In this document: positions 17,287 to 26,713 of the stretch, piece after piece
How positions within the stretch are numbered: the stretch's first letter is position 1
How the letters are laid out: each line of letters begins with the position of its first letter
From: Desulfuromusa kysingii
GTDB taxonomy: Bacteria > Desulfobacterota > Desulfuromonadia > Desulfuromonadales > Geopsychrobacteraceae
Length of the DNA stretch: 64,000 nt
Assembly (NCBI RefSeq): GCF_900107645.1
Contig: NZ_FNQN01000004.1
Location: 248,001-312,000, forward strand
Direction of reading: 5' to 3'
Position numbers and translations under genes: made by a program
The notes under the pieces: generated by a model
What the model saw: the letters and a program-made list of their open reading frames with translations, nothing else
What the model was told of the DNA's origin: nothing
Databases searched by the model: none

Positions 17287-17562
17287 TCAGTTTTCACCTG
17301 GGACATCAATCTCATCGATAATCCCGATAATAGTCGCATCAACCAAAGCGTTCTGCATCTCAGCCGATTGACGTGCTGCACTTCCAGTCGCAACTAGAAC
17401 TCGCTCTCCGATACCTGCACCAACCAGATCTGCTGCAACAAAACTCTCTTTTTCTTCATCCCGGCAAACATCCAGCCGCTGGACAATCATTAACTTCAGA
17501 CCAGTCAAAGAATCATTCTTTCTGGTCGCCCACACATTACCAACCACATTGCCGATAATCAT
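17287..17562 (-). CDS. eutN: EutN/CcmL-type pentameric BMC vertex protein
   Basis: A 91-residue BMC-P protein that caps the vertices of the icosahedral shell. MIIGNVVGNVWATRKNDSL is the typical start, with GLKLMIVQ, ADLVGAGIGERVLVATGSAAR and DATIIGIIDEIDV completing the fold. It is 5 bp after the PduM-like gene (AAAGGTGACAT as ribosome site). It is the only vertex gene in the window, as is common for single-BMC operons. Confidence 0.95.
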   Translation of the reverse strand: MIIGNVVGNVWATRKNDSLTGLKLMIVQRLDVCRDEEKESFVAADLVGAGIGERVLVATGSAARQSAEMQNALVDATIIGIIDEIDVPGEN

Positions 17563-17567
17563 TTATG

Positions 17568-18164
17568 TCACCTTTCAGTTTTTTGAAGTTGAATCCCTCT
17601 TTCTCTGGCACAATCTAGAGCAAGGGGAGTCAATTGAGCATCAGGTAAAACACGTAAAACTGATATCCCCTGTTGGTGCGCTTCGATGATGTCCCTTTCG
17701 GTCACTAGGCGACGGCTAAAGCGAGAAACAGTTTGTTTGCCTGCTGCGACCCGTTGTAACCCAAACCCCCGGAGGGTCTCCTCGTAGGAGACATACAATT
17801 GGTAGAGAGGTTCCGGCGCTGTTTTTTCATATTTCAGGTATTCAAAATCAAAGATCTCAACAGTTTTCCCTGCAAGTAAAAGATCTAATGCTTTTTTCAA
17901 CAATGGTCCGGTTGCCCTCCCCTGAACCAGATCTGCCATTTGGCTACAGGATAGTAAAGGTATAATTGTCCGTGCGGGAACAAGGTTGTCGTTGTTTTTA
18001 TCCCAGAAAACAGCCATTTCGCCCGGTTCCAATTGTTGCAACACTGAACCAACCGTAGCATCTTCCTCACGAGCAAGAATCAGCACCTTCCGGGAGTCTG
18101 TCTCCCCTTGAAGCCGCCTTAAAACTTCCTGAACGATGGTCTGCACTAAATCATTAATAGCCAT
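17568..18164 (-). CDS. PduM/TIGR02536-like BMC-associated protein
   Basis: A 198-residue protein of unknown biochemical role found in eut/pdu operons. The first 20 residues (MAINDLVQTIVQEVLRRLQ) are an amphipathic helix of encapsulation type. The C-terminal third (RRLVTERDIIEAHQQGISVLRV, LTPLALDCARERGIQLQK) resembles PduM and the N-terminal module of EutT/EutQ relatives. The start at 18164 is chosen because it falls 15 bp after the upstream stop; the longer form from 18230 would overlap the PduL part by 51 bp. PduM is needed for proper Pdu shell assembly in Salmonella, so a structural role is plausible. Confidence 0.7.
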   Translation of the reverse strand: MAINDLVQTIVQEVLRRLQGETDSRKVLILAREEDATVGSVLQQLEPGEMAVFWDKNNDNLVPARTIIPLLSCSQMADLVQGRATGPLLKKALDLLLAGKTVEIFDFEYLKYEKTAPEPLYQLYVSYEETLRGFGLQRVAAGKQTVSRFSRRLVTERDIIEAHQQGISVLRVLPDAQLTPLALDCARERGIQLQKTER

Positions 18165-18178
18165 TTGCAAGCTCTTTC

Positions 18179-19546
18179 TCAGCTGCGATCGGTGAGTAAC
18201 TGACCAGTCATTCCGGGAACCCAGCCACAAGCATTTCCTTCGTCAAAATCGATGTGCATGGCAAGCCGATAGTTTTCATTAACCCGAATCAGAATTTTCT
18301 CAAAAACCACTGACCTGACATCACCAATCCGAACACGCACCAGATCTTTATCCTTAACCCCTAGTCTGACAGCGTCATCCTGATGCATATGTAGATGGCG
18401 AGCGGCAACGATCAAACCTTCATCAATCGTAAGCGTATCAATATCAGTGACAATCTTCAGCCCTGTAGAACCCTGGATATCACCAGACTGCCTAATCGGC
18501 GGTGAAAGACCAAGAATCCGCGCATCTGTCGCAGAGATTTCGACCTGAGTGGCACCTCTGGCAGGACCGAGGACAGCAATATTCTCCAATGTTCCCGCAG
18601 GGCCAACAAGCCGAACCCTCTCCTGGCACAGATATTGACCCGGCTGTGATAATTCCCTAACCGGGGTTAACTCCTTTCCAAAGAGCTTTTGCACTGCAGC
18701 AGGACTCAAATGGACATGACGTGCGGATAATTCAACAGGAATATCCCCTTTAACGTCTGTAAACTGAGCCATTACTTTGGCAACAATCTCATCGACAACC
18801 GGATTATCCATACCATCTCCAGAGGTGTCTGCTTGCTGAGCAACTTGCAACATCAACACGTAAATAACGCTGCTCATTCGATTCAAAGCCTGAATAATGT
18901 CAGACCGTTCAATTCCACCCTTTGCAGAAAAAGCTGCTACCGCAGAGAGTTCGGCCCCTCTCACAAGAGTCCTGAGACGGTTCAAAGCCAGAACGGTGGT
19001 ATCCATTTCTGCCGAAATCTCAAGATGCTGCAGGCCAAAATATTTTTGCGGGTGGTGTGATCTTTCCCTAATTTCAGTTTCGCTCATGCCGAGAAAAACA
19101 CAGGAGACCAAGGGTTCATCAACAACTTCAGCCCGCAGAATTGCACGGGTTCGATCGAGCAATTCTCCCAAGGTCTCTCTCAAAGGAATTGCGCCGCACG
19201 GGACAACTTGTTTCTGCAACAGAAGGATTTCTGCCTGCAAACGGTCTAGCCAGCCTCTAAACACAATTAGCGGATGATCCTTGGGGATCAACTGATTTCC
19301 GGTTAACTGGGTCAGGTGCTCCGGCTTCTCCATATAGGTGGTTCCATCGGCAACAGCGATATAGCGCTGCACAGCAACACCGTCATTAGCAGCGGCTTCC
19401 CCTGTGACAACTTTTATCTTCCTGTCGCTAAGAAATTGAGCCCCCGCAGGAGTCAGAATCTGATCCTCACGAAGGTAAAAATTTTCAGGAATCTCTTTTA
19501 AAAAACTTGTCCTTAAAAAAGATTCCGTTATCACCTTTTCGATCAC
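18179..19546 (-). CDS. EutT-PduL fusion: cobalamin adenosyltransferase and phosphotransacylase
   Basis: A 455-residue fusion. Residues 1-245 match EutT (ITESFLR start, [29 protein letters not shown]), which makes adenosylcobalamin for EutBC. I see no CCxxC motif after the PKDHP region, so it looks like the cysteine-free EutT class. Residues about 265-455 match Pdu[56 protein letters not shown], with the zinc-binding histidines present. PduL turns acetyl-CoA and phosphate into acetyl phosphate. The linker ([13 protein letters not shown]) looks like the targeting helix normally at the PduL N-terminus, now internal. It overlaps the BMC-H gene by 4 bp. No frame break is needed to read through. 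Confidence 0.9.
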   Translation of the reverse strand: MIEKVITESFLRTSFLKEIPENFYLREDQILTPAGAQFLSDRKIKVVTGEAAANDGVAVQRYIAVADGTTYMEKPEHLTQLTGNQLIPKDHPLIVFRGWLDRLQAEILLLQKQVVPCGAIPLRETLGELLDRTRAILRAEVVDEPLVSCVFLGMSETEIRERSHHPQKYFGLQHLEISAEMDTTVLALNRLRTLVRGAELSAVAAFSAKGGIERSDIIQALNRMSSVIYVLMLQVAQQADTSGDGMDNPVVDEIVAKVMAQFTDVKGDIPVELSARHVHLSPAAVQKLFGKELTPVRELSQPGQYLCQERVRLVGPAGTLENIAVLGPARGATQVEISATDARILGLSPPIRQSGDIQGSTGLKIVTDIDTLTIDEGLIVAARHLHMHQDDAVRLGVKDKDLVRVRIGDVRSVVFEKILIRVNENYRLAMHIDFDEGNACGWVPGMTGQLLTDRS

Positions 19547-19830
19547 TTATCTCCTTTTCCAGGAAGGATCAGCTCAATTTCATCATGGGGACGCGGAATG
19601 ACGTGAACACTTACAACCTCGCCAACTTTCTCAGCCGCAGCTGCTCCTGCATCAGTTGCAGCCTTGACAGCACCAACATCACCACGAACAAGTATAGCAA
19701 CCAAGCCACTACCTACCTGAGTTTTACCAATCAGGGTCACATTAGCGGCTTTGACCATAGCATCTGCTGCTTCCAGGGCAGCGACAAAACCTCTGGTTTC
19801 TACCATTCCGAGTGCACTTAATACGGCCAT
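19543..19830 (-). CDS. BMC-H hexameric shell protein (EutM/PduA-like), copy 2
   Basis: A 95-residue single-BMC-domain protein forming hexameric shell tiles. The [20 protein letters not shown] start, [20 protein letters not shown] and [11 protein letters not shown] identify the EutM/PduA/PduJ type. It is nearly identical to the upstream copy through residues 5-80 and differs mainly at both ends, which points to a recent duplication. Its end overlaps the eutT-pduL start by 4 bp (ATGA). Confidence 0.95.
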   Translation of the reverse strand: MAVLSALGMVETRGFVAALEAADAMVKAANVTLIGKTQVGSGLVAILVRGDVGAVKAATDAGAAAAEKVGEVVSVHVIPRPHDEIELILPGKGDK

Positions 19831-19884
19831 AATACATTCTCCTTTTTTGTCTAGCTTTTGATTGTTAACATCACCGGGAAAGAG

Positions 19885-19900
19885 AGAGGCCGTAACCTCT
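19885..19900 (-). other. Intercistronic hairpin between the two BMC-H genes
   Basis: AGAGG and CCTCT pair around a 6-base loop at the end of the first BMC-H gene. No T-tract follows, so it is more likely an mRNA-stabilising or processing structure than a terminator. The leader to the next gene is 68 bp, unusually long in this operon. Confidence 0.3.
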
Positions 19901-20183
19901 ACCCTTTCAATTTTGGCAAAAGAAGCTCCACCTCATCATGAGGCCTGGGAATGACATGGACACTGACGACTTCGCCAACTTTCGCTGCAGCTGCAGCTCC
20001 TGCGTCGGTCGCTGCTTTAACAGCACCAACATCTCCACGGACCAGAATTGCGACCAATCCGGTACCCACCTGGGTCTTACCAATCAAGATGACATTTGCA
20101 GCTTTAACCATGGCATCTGCAGCCTCAACTGCAGCGACAAAACCCCTTGTTTCAACCATTCCTATTGCACTTGATGTTGCCAT
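19899..20183 (-). CDS. BMC-H hexameric shell protein (EutM/PduA-like), copy 1
   Basis: A 94-residue major shell tile. [37 protein letters not shown] and [15 protein letters not shown] are classic EutM/PduA features; the pore motif lies in the KTQVGTG segment. The ATG at 20183 is preceded at 7 bases by GAAGGAG; an upstream in-frame start at 20201 has no good site. The pair probably makes most of the shell facets. Confidence 0.95.
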   Translation of the reverse strand: MATSSAIGMVETRGFVAAVEAADAMVKAANVILIGKTQVGTGLVAILVRGDVGAVKAATDAGAAAAAKVGEVVSVHVIPRPHDEVELLLPKLKG

Positions 20184-20239
20184 TGTTGACTCCTTCAGCA
20201 ATTAAGCAGATTAAAAAATAACTTCCGATAAACCTATAT

Positions 20240-21685
20240 TTAAACATTCTCTGGAACATAGTTCATTTTCTTGAGCTGTTCATAGACCATTTGGGTAATA
20301 GCTTCAATATCAACTTCATTATTATCAGACTTTTGTACGACAGGACTGTCCAGTCCCCGGGCCACATAACGAATATTAAAGAGGTGTTGACCACCAACAT
20401 TATCCGACGTTGAACTCCCCCCCACGAAGCCACATCCCAGAGTCAGAGAAGGGTCGAGATTGGTAGTGACTCCAACAGCACCAAGACTTGAAGGGGTATT
20501 AACCAATAATCTTGATACTGGCTGGGAAAGAGCAAAATGGCGAATGATATCTTCATTGTTTGAATGGATAGCCATAGAATGACCCAGTCCACCATTCTGA
20601 AGTAACCGGGTACAGAGTTCACCCGCTGACTGCCAATCGGGCACGGTATAAAACCCAAGCAGACAAGTCAGTTTTTCATAAGAGAAAGGGTAACCGGAAC
20701 CGACGCCCTGCTCTTCATAAACCAGAAGTCTGGTCCCTGCAGGAATTTCGATCCCTGCCATTTGCGCCAATACACTTGCAGGTTGTCCAACGATAGCTGG
20801 ATTCATGCTTCCCCGGGGACCTGTCATCAGACCTTTTACTTTGTCGGCAGCTGCTCCCTCAAGAAAATAGCAACCTTCAATAAGCATGGACTTTTTGACC
20901 TCTGCGACAATAGACTCTTCAGTGACAAGGGCCTGTTCGGAAGAACAGACGGTTCCATAATCAAATGTTTTACCAGCCATGATACGTTTGACTGCAGCCT
21001 GAACATCTGCACTCTTTTCAATAAAGACGGGGACATTTCCAGGGCCAACACCCAGAGCTGGCGTTCCTGAACTATAGGCGGCTTTAACCATCCCTGGACC
21101 ACCCGTAGCGAGGATCAGATCTGCTTGACGCATCAGCTCACCGGTCCCTTCAAGTGTCGGCATAGTCGTCATGCTGACAAGCTCCTCAGAAATATGCATT
21201 TCTTTGAGAATTTGATGGATAATAGCAACCGTCTTACCAATACATTTTGTCGCTGTCGGATGAGGACTGAAAACGACGCCATTACCTGCCTTGAGTGCAA
21301 TCATCGCCTTGTAGATGGTCGTTGAAGTGGGATTGGTCGACGGAATGAGAGCCGCAACAACCCCAGCTGGAACAGCAATTTTATCGATTTTTTGCTCCCG
21401 GTCTTCAGCAATCACTCCCACCGTTTTTACAGCGTGGATACGCTGGTAAAGTTTCTCAGACGCAAGTAAATTTTTCTGTTTTTTATCTTCCCAATTGCCG
21501 TATCCAGTCTCCTCTACCGCCAATTTGGCTAGATCTTCAGCCATAGCAGTCATAACTTTGGCGATAGCTTGGACAACCTGATCAACTTTCTCCTGACTCA
21601 ATTTGGCAAAATCACATTGAGCCACACGGGCTTTTCGAACAAGATCCCTGGCTTCCTGGATCGAGGCTAAATCCTTATCTGCCAT
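20240..21685 (-). CDS. eutE: CoA-acylating acetaldehyde dehydrogenase (EutE/PduP type)
   Basis: A 481-residue aldehyde dehydrogenase converting acetaldehyde, CoA and NAD+ to acetyl-CoA and NADH. The catalytic Cys247 is in DYGTVCSSEQ; IPSTNPTSTTIYK, ATGGPGMVKAAYSSG and GVGPGNVP are the nucleotide and CoA signatures of the acylating class. After the domain, a linker (about 440-458) leads to a C-terminal amphipathic helix (IEAITQMVYEQLKKMNYV), an encapsulation peptide at the C- rather than the N-terminus. It sits 5 bp after the BMC/Rho_N-like gene in transcription order. Confidence 0.94.
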   Translation of the reverse strand: MADKDLASIQEARDLVRKARVAQCDFAKLSQEKVDQVVQAIAKVMTAMAEDLAKLAVEETGYGNWEDKKQKNLLASEKLYQRIHAVKTVGVIAEDREQKIDKIAVPAGVVAALIPSTNPTSTTIYKAMIALKAGNGVVFSPHPTATKCIGKTVAIIHQILKEMHISEELVSMTTMPTLEGTGELMRQADLILATGGPGMVKAAYSSGTPALGVGPGNVPVFIEKSADVQAAVKRIMAGKTFDYGTVCSSEQALVTEESIVAEVKKSMLIEGCYFLEGAAADKVKGLMTGPRGSMNPAIVGQPASVLAQMAGIEIPAGTRLLVYEEQGVGSGYPFSYEKLTCLLGFYTVPDWQSAGELCTRLLQNGGLGHSMAIHSNNEDIIRHFALSQPVSRLLVNTPSSLGAVGVTTNLDPSLTLGCGFVGGSSTSDNVGGQHLFNIRYVARGLDSPVVQKSDNNEVDIEAITQMVYEQLKKMNYVPENV

Positions 21686-21690
21686 TGTAT

Positions 21691-22227
21691 TTACTCCTTA
21701 TCTTTCTGGTAACAGCTGATAATTGCGTCAATCAATTCATCTTTACGTGCCGACCTGATTATTTTTCTATCAAGAGCTATCCCTGGAATTTGTCGAGACA
21801 ATTCTCTCAACTTAACAACATTCAATCTCGATAACTCTTCTAAGCTTAATTCGGGAACAATTTTATTAGAGACTCTTTTACCCGTGCGTTTCGGTTTTAC
21901 GTCCTGCCGTTTCAATGGTTTTTTTACCGAATCAGATTTACTCTGCTTTTGTTTCACATCATCAACGACAAAACCCAGTCCCTCAGCAGTTCTGGCGATA
22001 ACGGTTTGCGACTCAACTGAACCTACTTGCGCAGCGGCACTACAGCCGGAGTCAACCGCAACTTTGACCGAACTGACATCCCCGGAGAGCAATACGGAAA
22101 CCAGACCCGAGCCAACATAGCGGCAACCAAGGAGCTCAACATCAGCAGACTTGAGCGCCGCATCAGCACCAGTCACAGCTGGAACAAAACCGATAGTCTC
22201 AAAAATTCCTAAAGCCTTATTATTCAT
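21691..22227 (-). CDS. EutK/PduK-like BMC-H protein fused to a Rho_N/SAP-like motif
   Basis: A 178-residue protein. Residues 1-85 form a BMC-H domain (ALGIFETIGFVPAVTGADAAL, YVGSGLVSVLLSGDVSSV). A lysine-rich linker of about 40 residues follows, then a compact helical motif (LSRLNVVKLRELSRQIPG, ARKDELIDAI) like the Rho N-terminal or SAP nucleic-acid-binding fold. E. coli EutK also has a BMC domain with a C-terminal helix-turn-helix type domain, but the motif here differs. The ATG at 22227 falls one base after the eutL stop; a longer form from 22314 would overlap eutL by 86 bp. Nucleic-acid binding is inferred. Confidence 0.8.
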   Translation of the reverse strand: MNNKALGIFETIGFVPAVTGADAALKSADVELLGCRYVGSGLVSVLLSGDVSSVKVAVDSGCSAAAQVGSVESQTVIARTAEGLGFVVDDVKQKQSKSDSVKKPLKRQDVKPKRTGKRVSNKIVPELSLEELSRLNVVKLRELSRQIPGIALDRKIIRSARKDELIDAIISCYQKDKE

Positions 22228-22228
22228 T

Positions 22229-22882
22229 TCAATATGCCTTTGGTTTATCTGCAACCGCTTGAACCGCTTCAGCAAAAGCTTCACATGCAGCCATGCAAGA
22301 GGCTTGGCTGCCACTCAAAAGGCCTCCGCCAAAGTTGGTTTCTGAAGGCGGTGAAAAAAATTCCGCCATATTAACATCTGCCGCTTTTAGAGCCGCATCC
22401 AAAGCAAAGATTGATTCAATCGGCGGCGCAATCAAATAAGCCAACGACGTCCCCTCTTCAACACCAGCTATCTTGGATAGATAAGATCCGGAGCGCGACA
22501 CACAGTGAGCATAATAGGCGATAGAATCATCTTCATTAGCACTGATAAAGGCTGCGTCATTTTCAATAAAACTGACCGCAGCATTCACCCCACTATGGAC
22601 TTCCGCCGGGGTTGATCCAGCAAGAATACCGATAAATTCTCCAGCCAATTTGGTATTGGCATTGGCGGCTCCAGCATAGAACGATTTGGCATAAGCCACC
22701 TCAACCTGTGCCTTCTTCGTCGCTTCATCCAGAGCAGTGTAACCAACATCATCACAATCAACCGTCAATAGGCCCAGACTACTCTGGTCTTTATTCAGCC
22801 CGAATTGTGCAGCCATAGCTGGTGTCACCTTGGAGATTATCCTGATACTTAAAACTGTGGCGCGGAGGGCATCACCCTTCAT
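22229..22882 (-). CDS. eutL: EutL trimeric BMC shell protein
   Basis: A 217-residue BMC-T protein of the EutL type, a gated trimer in which two permuted BMC domains line a large closable pore; in other species it binds ethanolamine and B12. LGLLTVDCDDVGYTALDEATKKA, YAKSFYAGAAN and the closing GGGLLSGSQASCMAACEAF are strongly conserved EutL features. Length matches E. coli EutL (219). GAGAGGATAACGACG precedes the ATG. Confidence 0.96.
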   Translation of the reverse strand: MKGDALRATVLSIRIISKVTPAMAAQFGLNKDQSSLGLLTVDCDDVGYTALDEATKKAQVEVAYAKSFYAGAANANTKLAGEFIGILAGSTPAEVHSGVNAAVSFIENDAAFISANEDDSIAYYAHCVSRSGSYLSKIAGVEEGTSLAYLIAPPIESIFALDAALKAADVNMAEFFSPPSETNFGGGLLSGSQASCMAACEAFAEAVQAVADKPKAY

Positions 22883-22900
22883 CGTCGTTATCCTCTCGGG

Positions 22901-23764
22901 TTACTTTTTCAGATCTAGACCACTCGTCTTTTGATCTAGCATTTTCTTTACCACATCAGCGATATGTGCCCCAGCCTCAACTCCGGGAATACCACCCCGG
23001 TGAATATTGGAGATAACCGTCCGATTAGCTTCAGGCATACCGACAGACGCGTTATAAGCCATATAACAACTCATACTTTCAGCTGTCGCTAATCCGGGTC
23101 TTTCGCCAATCAAAACGACGGTAACTTCCGGCCGCAATATTTGAGAAACAACATCCATCGCGGGGACTCGCCCATAGCGTAGAAAAAATGGCTTCCCGAC
23201 CTTGATACCATATCCTTCCAATCCTTGAGCCAAGGCCAAAAAAGTATCTTTGGCATTTTTTTCTACAGCCGTCGAGCTTAACCCATCTGAGATATATACC
23301 TGCACCTTTGCCTGCTCTGAACAGTACTCCCTTAGCGCTTCAGCATTCTCGTCATCCAGTTGTCGCCCCAGATCAGGGCGGGTCAAAAATTGATCCTTAT
23401 CAGAGCATTTAGTCTTCACTTCAAGAAGACCCCATTCTTTAACAAATTCTTCAGGAACATCATTAAAGACAGCATCCTGAGCGATCGCATGATCGGCACG
23501 GAAACGCAATGAAGGCTTGGTCAGATATCGGGGTCCGGTACGCCAGATACCGATGCGCGATGCTGTTGCCCCTTTGAACTTCAAATAGGCTTCTCGGTTA
23601 GATGGGTCGGGAACCAGCAGCTGTTTTCTTAAATTTTCGCTTGTCAGATCAGCCTGGGGTTCTTCTGCCGTTGAACTCAGGGGTACAGTTTTCAAAGAAG
23701 GATTCTCAGTTTGCCCCATCTCTCTGAGAACATCCGCAATCAGTTGTTTAATATTAGCTTCCAT
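22901..23764 (-). CDS. eutC: Ethanolamine ammonia-lyase small subunit
   Basis: A 287-residue small subunit that together with EutB binds adenosylcobalamin and splits ethanolamine to acetaldehyde and ammonia. TASRIGIWRTGPRYLTKPSLRFRADHAIAQDAV, YISDGLSSTAVE and LIGERPGLATAESMSCYMAY are conserved EutC blocks. The first 17 residues (MEANIKQLIADVLREMG) are a targeting-type amphipathic helix. The ATG at 23764 is chosen; GTG codons a few bases upstream and a start at 23815 inside eutB are alternatives. Confidence 0.95.
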   Translation of the reverse strand: MEANIKQLIADVLREMGQTENPSLKTVPLSSTAEEPQADLTSENLRKQLLVPDPSNREAYLKFKGATASRIGIWRTGPRYLTKPSLRFRADHAIAQDAVFNDVPEEFVKEWGLLEVKTKCSDKDQFLTRPDLGRQLDDENAEALREYCSEQAKVQVYISDGLSSTAVEKNAKDTFLALAQGLEGYGIKVGKPFFLRYGRVPAMDVVSQILRPEVTVVLIGERPGLATAESMSCYMAYNASVGMPEANRTVISNIHRGGIPGVEAGAHIADVVKKMLDQKTSGLDLKK

Positions 23765-23789
23765 ATCTACCACGATTCCTTCCCCAATT

Positions 23790-25157
23790 TTATCCTTTGA
23801 AAAACAGTGATGCATCGCCGGCGATTTGGCTCAGTCGTCCATTTTCATAGATGCCCATTTTTTCCAGCCAACACTCAAATTCCGGAATCGGTCTCTTAGT
23901 GAGAAGTTCCCTCAAGGCTGCTGCCTCATGATAGCCGAGGGATTGATAATTGAGCATGATATCGTCACCCTGCGGAACAGTGATCAGATAATTACAACCA
24001 GCTGTTCCCAGCAGAACCGCCAAGTTTTCAATATCATTCTGATCCGCTTTCATATGATTGGTATAGCAAGCATCAACACCCATTGAAATTCCGGTCAATT
24101 TCCCCATAAAGAGATCTTCAAGCCCGGCACGAATGACCTGTTTACTGTCATAGAGGTACTCAGGACCAATGAATCCCACCACAGTATTCACCAGGAAAGG
24201 ATCAAAATGTTTAGCAAATCCATAACACCGCGCTTCCATTGTCACCTGATCAACATCGTGGTGGGCATCAGATGAGAGTTCAGCACCCTGTCCGGTTTCA
24301 AAATACATCACATTTGGGCCAGTCGCTGTCCCTTGTTTGAGCATCAGATCTTTGGCTTCTAAGAGCATGGCGGCATTAAGGCCAAAAGCAGTGTTACCCT
24401 TCTCACTCCCGGCGATACTTTGGAAGATCATATCGGCTGGCGCACCTTTTTTAACCGCCTCCATCTGCGTGGTAACATGCCCCAATACACAATTCTGGGT
24501 CGGTATCTGATAGGTCTCTTTAATCTCCTGGAACATGTGCAGGATGTTGGACAACGACTCAACGGTATCATTAACAGGGTTCAAACCGATCAGAGCATCA
24601 CCGGCTCCGTAACTTAACCCCTCAAAAGTGGAAATTCTGATACCATCGAGATCATCGGTAGTGTGATTTGGCTGGAGTCGGAACGCAAGCACCCCAGACT
24701 CCCCGATAGTGGTATTACAATGAGCACAAATATTGATCTTGCTCGCCGCATAGATCAGATCCAGATTAGTCATCAGTTTGGCGACGGCAGCCACCATTTC
24801 AGAGGTCAGCCCCCTGGAAATCCGGATAATATCTTCACCATAAGTCTTGTGACTCAGCAACCATTCCCTGAATTCCGCAACGGTAAAAGATTTGATTTCT
24901 GCATAGATCTTTTCATTGACGGCGTCCTGATCAAGACGAGTCACTTCATCAATTTCATAAGCAACCGTCGGATTATTTCTCAAGTCCGCTAAGGTTAAAT
25001 CGGAAAGCACCTCTTTGGCAGCAACCATTTCAGCAACAGTAGCAGCTGCAAGGCCAGCCAAACGATCACCAGACTTCTCCTCATTGGCTTTCGCCAGCAC
25101 CTCTTTAAGGTCCTTGAATTCGTACACGATTCCGGACAGTACCGTTTTCAATTTCAT
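23790..25157 (-). CDS. eutB: Ethanolamine ammonia-lyase large subunit
   Basis: A 455-residue catalytic TIM-barrel subunit. SGLTSEMVAAVAKLMTN-like (here RGLTSEMVAAVAKLM), FRLQPNHTTDD, LNPVNDTVES and the ETGQGAELSSDAHH block are hallmark EutB sequences for substrate and cobalamin binding. Length is normal (E. coli 453). The start is ATG at 25157 with GAGGTGAGGAA upstream; the preceding TTG in frame is unlikely. It lies between eutA and eutC as in Salmonella. Confidence 0.97.
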   Translation of the reverse strand: MKLKTVLSGIVYEFKDLKEVLAKANEEKSGDRLAGLAAATVAEMVAAKEVLSDLTLADLRNNPTVAYEIDEVTRLDQDAVNEKIYAEIKSFTVAEFREWLLSHKTYGEDIIRISRGLTSEMVAAVAKLMTNLDLIYAASKINICAHCNTTIGESGVLAFRLQPNHTTDDLDGIRISTFEGLSYGAGDALIGLNPVNDTVESLSNILHMFQEIKETYQIPTQNCVLGHVTTQMEAVKKGAPADMIFQSIAGSEKGNTAFGLNAAMLLEAKDLMLKQGTATGPNVMYFETGQGAELSSDAHHDVDQVTMEARCYGFAKHFDPFLVNTVVGFIGPEYLYDSKQVIRAGLEDLFMGKLTGISMGVDACYTNHMKADQNDIENLAVLLGTAGCNYLITVPQGDDIMLNYQSLGYHEAAALRELLTKRPIPEFECWLEKMGIYENGRLSQIAGDASLFFKG

Positions 25158-25178
25158 CAACGATTCCTCACCTCTGGG

Positions 25179-26615
25179 TTAAGAATTGAAAACCAGCGTT
25201 TTAACAATGACAGGAACAACATTTCCATCCACGAGCTCCCGACCAATATCAATATAGTCACCGTTCTCAACTTTTATCGTATCAATACAGATGACATCCT
25301 TTTTAAAACCCAATTGACTTCGTAATGTTTGCCCCATCACCTTAGCCAGATCTTTTTCTATGATCACAATTAGTGGACAGGTTTTACAAAGGATTCCCTG
25401 CATCCCCTTAATAACTTCACTTGCCAATTCAGTCACATCTGAAAATCCGAGACTATCAGGCCCTTTGAATGCAAGAGCAAGATTTTGCTTTTCCCCCTGA
25501 AGATTGAACCACTGAACTTTGCGGAGTATCGCTTCACCCCATAACCTCAACGGTAATGCTTCATCTTCCGGAGATAATTTGAGCACCGGGATGTTCTGCA
25601 TCGGCAAGACTCCGGGTGAAACAGAGATAGTACTACCACTAATACCAGTCGTATGTGACCCTGCCCCAACAACCGTGGCCCGAATCGTCTCAACAGAAGG
25701 CAGAATTTCAAACTGCTGAGTAATTTTTGAACGGGTAATTGCTTGGCCAAGAGCAATTCCGATATCGCCATAGCGAAAATAATCACCACTACTTGAACCT
25801 TGAATACAGTCAGCAACTCCTCCTGAAAATGACACATAATCAATTGGATAATCACGCCTCAGATCATGATCGGTCAGCATTGTTGCCAATTGCGGGGTAA
25901 CAGGAACAAGCCCTAGAACCTCCTCCAGAATACCTGCCATGCGCATAGTGATAGCTTCGATCGTCCCCGTACTCAAAGTTTGATTCTCGGCAACCGATAA
26001 ATCCATAGAACGGGTTAGACTGCGCATTTTATCAGCGATATAGCTGATTGTTCCTCGTTCATTCTGGAACCGTATCAAACGCCCGCCAATATCAAGGCAA
26101 GCCGTATCTATCACCTCTCCATTTCTAAATACGGCGATATTGGTTGTCCCACCGCCGATATCCAGATTAACGACTGTTGCGCCCCGATGCTTTGATTCTT
26201 GGCAGGCCCCCGCCCCTTTCCCAGCGATAATACCTTCCAATGTTGGACCCGCCGTAGCCACTACAAATTCACCGGCCAGACCACTCAACGCACGTAAAAC
26301 AGTTTCAGCATTTTGTTTTCTCGCAGCTTCGCCTGTAATAATGACTGCCCCGGTTTGTACCTGTTCCGGTCTGATTCCGGCAGAGTGATATTCTTGTTCA
26401 ATCAGCTGTCGGATTTTATTTTCATCTATTTCTTGCTGTGATTTTAGTGGAGTAAAGTGGATTGCACTTCTAAACACCACTTCTTTAGCAATAATTTCTA
26501 TCCGCGGTACCGATATCAGAGAGGCAGTATTCTCCAAAGTCAGTTGACTGAACACTAACTGGCTCGTTGTCGTCCCGATATCTATTCCAACGCTGAGAAT
26601 TTGTTCTTTCACCAA
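25179..26615 (-). CDS. eutA: EutA, reactivating factor for ethanolamine ammonia-lyase
   Basis: A 478-residue ASKHA-type ATPase that exchanges damaged cobalamin from Eut[17 protein letters not shown] near the N-terminus and [14 protein letters not shown] are the phosphate-binding loops, and [24 protein letters not shown] and [16 protein letters not shown] match EutA. It is the first gene after the internal leader that carries the second predicted ANTAR element, so its expression is probably gated by EutV. Confidence 0.95.
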   Translation of the reverse strand: MVKEQILSVGIDIGTTTSQLVFSQLTLENTASLISVPRIEIIAKEVVFRSAIHFTPLKSQQEIDENKIRQLIEQEYHSAGIRPEQVQTGAVIITGEAARKQNAETVLRALSGLAGEFVVATAGPTLEGIIAGKGAGACQESKHRGATVVNLDIGGGTTNIAVFRNGEVIDTACLDIGGRLIRFQNERGTISYIADKMRSLTRSMDLSVAENQTLSTGTIEAITMRMAGILEEVLGLVPVTPQLATMLTDHDLRRDYPIDYVSFSGGVADCIQGSSSGDYFRYGDIGIALGQAITRSKITQQFEILPSVETIRATVVGAGSHTTGISGSTISVSPGVLPMQNIPVLKLSPEDEALPLRLWGEAILRKVQWFNLQGEKQNLALAFKGPDSLGFSDVTELASEVIKGMQGILCKTCPLIVIIEKDLAKVMGQTLRSQLGFKKDVICIDTIKVENGDYIDIGRELVDGNVVPVIVKTLVFNS

Positions 26616-26664
26616 TCACCTATCATCAGCCTAAATGAGTAAATCGGATTTACTGATTCAGGAT

Positions 26665-26713
26665 AAAAAAAGCCTGAAATCGCATAATACAATAAAAATG
26701 CAAGCTCAGGCTT
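26665..26713 (-). terminator. Intrinsic terminator in the eutW-eutA intergenic leader
   Basis: On the minus strand AAGCCTGA (26713-26706) pairs with TCAGGCTT (26677-26670), followed by a run of T. It lies 50 bp before eutA and within the operon, so it must be read through for ammonia-lyase expression. Its 5' arm overlaps the predicted second ANTAR hairpin, making the two folds mutually exclusive. Confidence 0.75.

Noticed and set aside
19885-19900. Hairpin between BMC-H genes considered as a fourth ANTAR target
   Set aside because: The hexaloop is UUACGG, without A1 and G4, and no terminator follows.
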